A stretch of DNA of 19,129 nt from CAIZQW01 sp037133395 (GTDB lineage Bacteria; Verrucomicrobiota; Kiritimatiellia; RFP12; UBA1067). The translations under genes were made by a program, and so were the position numbers. The stretch covers positions 1 through 19,129 of the forward strand of contig JBAXOG010000091.1 of the NCBI GenBank assembly GCA_037133395.1, in the 5' to 3' direction. Positions 14,537-19,129 of this stretch are shown in pieces (positions within the stretch are counted from its first letter, which is position 1; the number at the start of each line of letters is the position of its first letter). The notes beneath the pieces were generated by a model that was given only the letters and a program-made list of their open reading frames with translations, was not told the DNA's origin and did no database searches.

Positions 14537-15958
14537 CTAAGCATGTTTCACCCTTTGGGGCGGGAGCAAACCAGGTAACACCGCTAATACACAAAACCAG
14601 CTCATAAAAACAGCCGGCGACTGAAATGGGCTGGAAAACCACCCCTCTATTAATAACATCACGAGCACCACCGCGCTGGGCACAATATGGGCATCAAACA
14701 TCACAAAAATATCCCATGCCGTATGGTGACTGCTGCGCGTACCAAAAATTTTACGCAACCTTACAAACAACGGAATGACTATCGTAATAATCATTGCGCC
14801 CAATACGCCTGTCCCAATAACACCCCATTCACACAGGAACTGGAAGCCATCGTTCCATACCAATTGTTTATCGCTTTTCATCAACTTCCAGTCGCGATCT
14901 TCAATGACTGTACCTAAATACTGTGAAAACCCATCGACCCCCACACCTGTCCACGGCGCCTCTTCCCAAATCTTTACAGCCGCATTTGTTCGGAAAATAC
15001 GACTGGCCGTCATCTTCTCAAAAGACGATACATCCTGCAGTCCCATTATTTTCGAAAGGATTGGCGATTTCGGGATAAGAAACACGATCGAACCACTCAC
15101 GAAAACTAACACAGCCAAAATTCCCACCACAAAACGATATCGTTTTCCAACTTGAACGTGCTGGAAAACCAACATAACGATGCGATGGATAATCAGCAAC
15201 ACCCCAACAACCGCATACACAACCATACTGACCGCAGAGGAGAATTGTAGAAATCCAACCAGGTTTCCCGCAAACGCAAAAATCCACCAAAGAGCCGTCT
15301 TCGCTGACGAAAACCTCGAAGTCGAAGAGCCTAGATCCAGTCCCAACGAAATCAGGAACCAAAAAACAAAGAACGTGCCTGGATTGCATGCGCACGGATG
15401 AGCTGCCCATGTGGCATACGGCTCAACCCCCGTATGGCTTTGAAAAACAGCATAAGCCGCAATCATTCCACTGATAATTGACGCCGTATCTAAAAAGAAA
15501 CGCTTTCCGCCCTTACCGAGCCCATTTCGAACGACAATCACGCCAGCGAACACCGATACAACCAATGAAAGCCCAGCGAGTGTCGGCAAGGGCTTAACAC
15601 TATATGGAATCCATTCAATGGGAGGCAGACTGTACTTCCAAACGTCCGCATCAGGCAAATAGACCAGACTGCATCCGCTATTCATCCATTGTATTCCTAA
15701 AATAATAATAAGAACAAGACCAACGTATGTAAATGCATCGCCTTCCAAAGAACGATAAACACGTTTTCGAGCATCTGTGATAGACTCTTCCTTGAAAACC
15801 GTTGGCAACAAAACGAGCGACTCCACAACAAAGAGTGACAGCCAAAGCAAATAGACGGAGCCTGTTGCCTCAGTCCTGAAAATGCTTAGACTAACCGCAC
15901 CAAACAAAACAACTAACTGAAAAGCCAACCAATATTTCGTCAATAACTTCTGCATCAT
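14537..15958 (-). CDS. O-antigen ligase/Wzy-type polysaccharide polymerase
   Basis: A 473-residue integral membrane protein with about ten to twelve hydrophobic segments across its length. The region near residues 315-375 reads RIFRTNAAVKIWEEAPWTGVGVDGF and then VWNDGFQFLCEWGVIGTG, the pattern of the periplasmic loop of the Wzy_C (O-antigen ligase/polymerase) superfamily, in which a sugar chain is joined to another lipid-linked chain or to lipid A core. Whether it acts as polymerase or ligase cannot be told from sequence; the adjacent Wzz/kinase makes a polymerase role likely. The open frame begins with a TTG at 15964; two ATGs at 15958 and 15955 are better starts, with AAGG upstream. A hairpin lies just before the gene, so it may be expressed by readthrough. 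Confidence 0.8.
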   Translation of the reverse strand: MMQKLLTKYWLAFQLVVLFGAVSLSIFRTEATGSVYLLWLSLFVVESLVLLPTVFKEESITDARKRVYRSLEGDAFTYVGLVLIIILGIQWMNSGCSLVYLPDADVWKYSLPPIEWIPYSVKPLPTLAGLSLVVSVFAGVIVVRNGLGKGGKRFFLDTASIISGMIAAYAVFQSHTGVEPYATWAAHPCACNPGTFFVFWFLISLGLDLGSSTSRFSSAKTALWWIFAFAGNLVGFLQFSSAVSMVVYAVVGVLLIIHRIVMLVFQHVQVGKRYRFVVGILAVLVFVSGSIVFLIPKSPILSKIMGLQDVSSFEKMTASRIFRTNAAVKIWEEAPWTGVGVDGFSQYLGTVIEDRDWKLMKSDKQLVWNDGFQFLCEWGVIGTGVLGAMIITIVIPLFVRLRKIFGTRSSHHTAWDIFVMFDAHIVPSAVVLVMLLIEGWFSSPFQSPAVFMSWFCVLAVLPGLLPPQRVKHA

Positions 15959-15977
15959 GCCCAACTAACCTTTTTAC

Positions 15978-16012
15978 AACAAAATGCCCACGCTCGTGTT
16001 TTTCGCGTGGGC
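15978..16012 (-). terminator. Terminator-like hairpin between the beta-barrel and ligase-like genes
   Basis: GCCCACGC (15986-15993) pairs perfectly with GCGTGGGC (16005-16012). Read on the minus strand, the stem is followed by ATTTTGTTGT. It should stop or attenuate transcription after the beta-barrel gene. Only about 28 bases separate the hairpin from the next start, too few for a full promoter outside it. Confidence 0.75.
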
Positions 16013-16046
16013 AAAATCATGTTCACCTTCCAGTACCTTTTCTGGC

Positions 16047-17246
16047 TTAATAGCGGAACATACAGCCCAGGGAAAGACGATAACGACTCCACGTGTCATC
16101 CTCCAACTCAGATGTCTGGAACGTATATTCCGCAGATGCGTAAACATTCGCATACTTGATGAACCAATACGCTACGCGATAACGTGCTGTGTATTGATCC
16201 GAAACGTAGTTCTGACCTGAAGTGGTTTTATCGGACATCATTTCGTTGTTCTCACGACGATAGACAATGTCAGCGGTCATATCCACGCGCTCGGTTGGCT
16301 TGTAACTGACACCTCCCGAGAGCGACCAAACATTTTTCGCCTGACCCCGAGTGCTTTCGCTCGGTTGATAATAATTGGCCGTCGCCACAGTCAATGCCCA
16401 ACGATCACTCATCATCCAGTTGATATTGGCGTTCAAAGCCGGACTGGTCGTTGTATCAGAATCAGTCATGTAAACATTCGCGCCCCCCAGAATTCGATAT
16501 CTCAACCGTTCAGTGAACCGAGACCCGAAACCAGTCATCAATGTATATCCATCGCTATCATTGCTTTCGCCGGCAACCTCGCCCTCCGACATATAACGCT
16601 GGAAAGATCCATTCAGGATATATCCTGTCTTCGGAGTCACAGCAAACTCCGTTTCAGCACCAATCTGCGCTGAGCTCCACCCATATAATGGACTCGAATA
16701 TGCGGCTTGCGTTTTATTGTCAAACTTGTTCTCCGTGTACATGGCATTCAGTCCAACTGCCCAACGTTCACTGATTTCGTAAGCAAGCAGCGCGTCAACA
16801 TCAAACTGACGCCGGTTACGCCATACACCGCTACCCCCCGACAACTGCGAATCGTTCTGATTACTGAAATCATACTTCTCTCCCATCCGGAATTTCCAGC
16901 CCTTCAACGACTCCACATAAAATTGAAGACTTTCTCCATAACGGCTTGCGTTTAAGATGTCGTATTTTTGATACAGGTCATACGCATACCATCCATTACC
17001 GACAATACCCCAGTCTGTTCCCGTATATTGGGCATCCAACCCCGGGCTCACACGATAGACCATGTCTGCTTGGGCATCGTCATTCAAACGGATATTCGAG
17101 TCATACGATGCATCGATGCTGATATAAGGAGATACCTTGAAATTACCAAAACGCAAGCCATCCGATTTTTGCGCCAGCAGACCCATTGGCAACACCGCCG
17201 CCACCATGAGAAGTATTGCTTTAAATGTCTTTGTTGATGTACTCAT
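16047..17246 (-). CDS. Outer-membrane beta-barrel protein of the polysaccharide cluster
   Basis: A 399-residue exported protein. It has a signal peptide (KAILLMVAAVLPMGLLAQ, cleaved near residue 25) and then YISIDASYDSNIRLND, a common beginning of barrels in exopolysaccharide gene clusters (putative beta-barrel porin 2 type). The rest shows alternating aromatic and polar residues in many amphipathic strands, with Trp and Tyr belts, and the protein ends in LGCMFRY, an aromatic C-terminus like the insertion signal of outer-membrane barrels. The likely role is a pore or anchor through which the polysaccharide leaves the cell, working with the export lipoprotein encoded two genes upstream. AGAGGG lies about seven bases before the ATG. 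It is 59 bases after the preceding gene and is followed by a terminator-like hairpin. Family assignment is by pattern only. Confidence 0.8.
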   Translation of the reverse strand: MSTSTKTFKAILLMVAAVLPMGLLAQKSDGLRFGNFKVSPYISIDASYDSNIRLNDDAQADMVYRVSPGLDAQYTGTDWGIVGNGWYAYDLYQKYDILNASRYGESLQFYVESLKGWKFRMGEKYDFSNQNDSQLSGGSGVWRNRRQFDVDALLAYEISERWAVGLNAMYTENKFDNKTQAAYSSPLYGWSSAQIGAETEFAVTPKTGYILNGSFQRYMSEGEVAGESNDSDGYTLMTGFGSRFTERLRYRILGGANVYMTDSDTTTSPALNANINWMMSDRWALTVATANYYQPSESTRGQAKNVWSLSGGVSYKPTERVDMTADIVYRRENNEMMSDKTTSGQNYVSDQYTARYRVAYWFIKYANVYASAEYTFQTSELEDDTWSRYRLSLGCMFRY

Positions 17247-17305
17247 TTTTAAACCCTCTTAAAAAAAAAGTTCTGATTGCCGTATTGTTAGAAGTTTGTA
17301 TCCTT

Positions 17306-18277
17306 CTATAACCTGTCGCCCTGATTCGGATAGGGACGCGGCACTATTTGATCTCCAGTACCGGGCAATATGCCACCCCCTGCACCGTTTGACCCACCAT
17401 TGTTTCCTTGAGCCGCATCACTAAACGACCCCGTTAAACCGCCAATATTTCCGAGCAGCCCATCCACAGGCGCATTGGCGGCAGGGCCTGTGTTTCCTGT
17501 AGGTTGATTCCCAACAGGGGCTGGGGTTGTCACAGGATTAACCACGTCAGCAGCCGTCATCATCGGTTGAAAATTTCCCTGCTGCGCATCAGCAACCCAT
17601 GTATTCGCCAATGCGCGAGTACTCTCCGGTAGACTGGCCATGAGGGTCGCCTGCAAGCCTGGGGACTCTTGCGGTGTTGTTGCATCTAAGAAAAGCAAGG
17701 CTATACACGTGTTACGGACCGCAGAATCTTCCGTTTTACTATTACGTTCAACCGCAATTTTGACCACGTCTGTAGCGATGACCTTATAATCCGCGGGCGT
17801 CACCTTATTCAATTGCAGGTTGAAATTCTTTGCCAACGCAGGGACAAGACCTGGCAGATATTCGACAGGCGTTACAGCAATCACTTCCGCAATGACGTTA
17901 TACCGCCCGTTATTCTCAGCCGAGGTGCCTCCAATGCAGACGACTGAAGCCTTGATGAGTAAAGAAAGCTTTGCTTCCGGGCTCAAAGGCATCCGCGTAA
18001 TCGCCTTCAGCAGGCGCTGCGTAAATTCAACTTTATCCGCCGGAGAAATTTGTTTCATAAGCTCTTTGGCGAAATTCGGATTCTTGGCAGCAGCCCCTAT
18101 TCTGTTGAGCCACTGGGCACGCGTCAAGACCCTCGCAGCAGGAGCCTGCTTCCCCGTTTCCGCACCCTTCGTTCCAGTCACTTGAGGAGTACCAACGGCA
18201 GCCGATGCTACCATACTTGTTGCACAAATTAGCGCAACAAAACAAACAACATAAAATTGCGAACGCTTTGCATTCAT
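17306..18277 (-). CDS. Exported protein of unknown function with Gly/Asn/Pro-rich tail
   Basis: A 323-residue protein starting MNAKRSQFYVV, with a signal peptide cleaved near SMVASA|A. The middle (about 50-230) is mostly helical, with repeated short amphipathic helices, and contains two cysteine-bearing segments (VVCIGG and RNTCIALL). From about residue 240 it is low complexity, rich in Pro, Gly and Asn, ending in PRPYPNQGDRL. I do not recognise a family. Placed between the export lipoprotein and the outer-membrane barrel, it is probably periplasmic or surface-exposed and part of the same secretion apparatus, by inference only. The start at 18277 is chosen over an upstream in-frame ATG at 18310 because AAAGGAG lies eight bases before it and it opens a clean signal peptide. 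It begins 23 bases after the preceding gene ends. Confidence 0.8.
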   Translation of the reverse strand: MNAKRSQFYVVCFVALICATSMVASAAVGTPQVTGTKGAETGKQAPAARVLTRAQWLNRIGAAAKNPNFAKELMKQISPADKVEFTQRLLKAITRMPLSPEAKLSLLIKASVVCIGGTSAENNGRYNVIAEVIAVTPVEYLPGLVPALAKNFNLQLNKVTPADYKVIATDVVKIAVERNSKTEDSAVRNTCIALLFLDATTPQESPGLQATLMASLPESTRALANTWVADAQQGNFQPMMTAADVVNPVTTPAPVGNQPTGNTGPAANAPVDGLLGNIGGLTGSFSDAAQGNNGGSNGAGGGILPGTGDQIVPRPYPNQGDRL

Positions 18278-18285
18278 AACGCCTG

Positions 18286-18292
18286 CTCCTTT
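18286..18292 (-). promoter_or_regulatory. Ribosome binding site of the unknown exported protein
   Basis: Minus-strand AAAGGAG eight bases before the ATG at 18277. It decides this start against the longer reading from 18310, which overlaps the end of the upstream gene. Confidence 0.65.
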
Positions 18293-18300
18293 ACTCACTA

Positions 18301-19020
18301 TTAATACCATGTATCCGGAACCCAGAGAACATCACCAGATTTCAACTGAATATCCAGTTCAGTTCGGCCCCCTTTGCCAATTTCAACAACATCAATAAAA
18401 TAACGTGTGATCTTACCGTCTTTCTCCCGCCGTGACACACGAATTCGTGTCTTATCCGCCATGGGCGTCGGATTACCTGCCGCCATCAGGGCGCGCGTTA
18501 CGGTCAAGTCCCGTGTCGGAGGCATATTCACGGGGCCTGGCCGTTGCACAGAACCCATCACCAACACCGAACCCCAAGGCGACTTCATGCCCATGGCTTC
18601 ATTATAAACAAAACCCACTGACACCTGAGGTTCAATAAAATACTTGGCATATGCCGCCTTAATCTTCTCCTGCAATGCGGCCACAGTCAAACCGCCGCAT
18701 TTGACCGTCCCAATCATCGGCATCACAATTTCGCCATTCAAATCCACTTCTTTCTGACTCTCTTCAACCGTCATCGCGCCAGAAGCTGTTACGCCGATAC
18801 GTAAATACAAACCAGAAACAATCGTTGGGTCCCCATTATCTGAATAGACAGGAGGAACCCCATCAGGTTCTTGTCCACGTGCAAATGTATCCCAGAAAGC
18901 TGTACACCCGCACAAAAGCTGCAAGCTACCTGCCATCAAAACAAACAAGCCAACCGACACCATTCGAACAGACGAAAACACGTTGCATTTTTTATGAAAC
19001 ACTTCTCCCAATGAAATCAT
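18301..19020 (-). CDS. Polysaccharide export lipoprotein (short OPX/Wza-type)
   Basis: A 239-residue lipoprotein of the polysaccharide export (OPX) family, which forms the periplasmic part of the secretion channel. Hydrophobic residues 21-36 lead to a lipobox LCGC with Cys39 as the lipidated residue. The poly-export domain follows: LYLRIGVTASG, EVDLNGEIVMPMIGTVKCGGLTVAAL (91-116), then YFIEPQVSVGFV (127-138). A SLBB-like domain with VLVMGSVQRPGPV (152-164) and LTVTRALMAAG (172-182) ends at DIQLKSGDVLWVPDTWY. The chain stops there, so it lacks the C-terminal outer-membrane helix of E. coli Wza (about 380 residues). The start is uncertain: ATG at 19020 gives a basic n-region, ATG at 18963 gives a shorter signal sequence; the open frame also extends to a TTG at 19062. 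None has a clear ribosome binding site. Confidence 0.9.
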   Translation of the reverse strand: MISLGEVFHKKCNVFSSVRMVSVGLFVLMAGSLQLLCGCTAFWDTFARGQEPDGVPPVYSDNGDPTIVSGLYLRIGVTASGAMTVEESQKEVDLNGEIVMPMIGTVKCGGLTVAALQEKIKAAYAKYFIEPQVSVGFVYNEAMGMKSPWGSVLVMGSVQRPGPVNMPPTRDLTVTRALMAAGNPTPMADKTRIRVSRREKDGKITRYFIDVVEIGKGGRTELDIQLKSGDVLWVPDTWY

Positions 19021-19026
19021 GGTTAA

Positions 19027-19056
19027 AATATACCATGTAAACCCGCGTTCCTGCAA
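19027..19056 (-). promoter_or_regulatory. Possible promoter of the polysaccharide cluster
   Basis: Minus-strand TTGCAG (19056-19051) is followed after 18 bases by TATATT (19032-19027). If real, transcription would start only a few bases before the ATG at 19020, which would make the ATG at 18963 a more comfortable start with a leader of about 55-60 bases. The match is moderate. Confidence 0.35.
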
Positions 19057-19090
19057 GTGCAAACAATAATAATTCCGTCAATTGACAAAC

Positions 19091-19127
19091 TAAGTTAGAC
19101 CCTCCGTATTCGGAAAGGTCTAACTTA
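19091..19127. terminator. Strong inverted repeat upstream of the export lipoprotein gene
   Basis: TAAGTTAGACC (19091-19101) pairs perfectly over 11 bases with GGTCTAACTTA (19117-19127), and the loop can form a further TCCG/CGGA stem around TATT. On the minus strand only a short AGTTTGT follows. It could be the terminator of a gene lying beyond the window on that strand, or a regulatory hairpin before the polysaccharide cluster; the window ends two bases after it, so this cannot be decided. Confidence 0.6.
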
Positions 19128-19129
19128 CT

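Noticed and set aside
17247..17305. Possible terminator between the unknown exported protein and the beta-barrel gene
   Set aside because: There is a run of nine T on the minus strand, but only four-base stems can be drawn before it, so a terminator cannot be supported.
1..19129. CRISPR array, insertion sequence, prophage or attachment site
   Set aside because: No regularly spaced direct repeats, transposase, integrase or terminal inverted repeats were seen on either strand; all the larger frames fit chromosomal genes.

Overview
The window looks like chromosomal DNA of a Gram-negative bacterium of moderate GC content. I infer, with low certainty, a member of the PVC superphylum such as Kiritimatiellota or Lentisphaerota. 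The reasons are an outer-membrane polysaccharide export system, a large secreted beta-helix carbohydrate-type protein, several genes with weak or absent Shine-Dalgarno sequences, and topoisomerase and RdgC proteins that differ clearly from the proteobacterial forms. No mobile element, CRISPR array, tRNA or rRNA was seen. Genes are densely packed and no gap between genes exceeds about 210 bases.

Left block (1-6925, minus strand): dprA, topA and an RdgC-like gene form a DNA-processing group in that order of transcription. They are followed by a secreted right-handed beta-helix protein that has its own sigma70-like promoter and whose C-terminus runs off the window at position 1. TopA is unusual: the catalytic core is intact, but the zinc ribbons normally found at the C-terminus are replaced by three copies of a helical repeat of about 65 to 70 residues.

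Middle block (7057-11950, plus strand): rpsT (ribosomal protein S20) with a promoter and a terminator-like hairpin, then lipB (lipoyl transferase), a small four-helix membrane protein, a PfkB-family sugar kinase, dapA and dapB (two consecutive steps of lysine/diaminopimelate synthesis) and folK (folate synthesis). This is ordinary housekeeping metabolism. dprA and rpsT diverge from an AT-rich intergenic region.

Right block (12008-19129, minus strand): an exopolysaccharide or capsule assembly cluster. In order of transcription it holds a periplasmic polysaccharide-export lipoprotein (short OPX/Wza type), an exported protein of unknown function with a Gly/Asn/Pro-rich tail, an outer-membrane beta-barrel, a terminator-like hairpin, a Wzy/O-antigen-ligase-type membrane protein, and a fused Wzz chain-length regulator/BY-kinase. 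The kinase carries tyrosine-rich low-complexity segments at both ends. Together these would polymerise a polysaccharide, control its length and pass it through the outer membrane. No glycosyltransferase lies inside the window, so the sugar-assembly genes must be elsewhere or beyond position 19129. A strong inverted repeat lies just upstream of the export lipoprotein. A convergent terminator separates folK from this cluster.

The most distinctive signals are the TopA C-terminal repeats, the double tyrosine-rich kinase, the pairing of a short OPX protein with a beta-barrel and an unknown exported protein, and the neighbouring dprA/rdgC-like pair with expected opposite effects on RecA.
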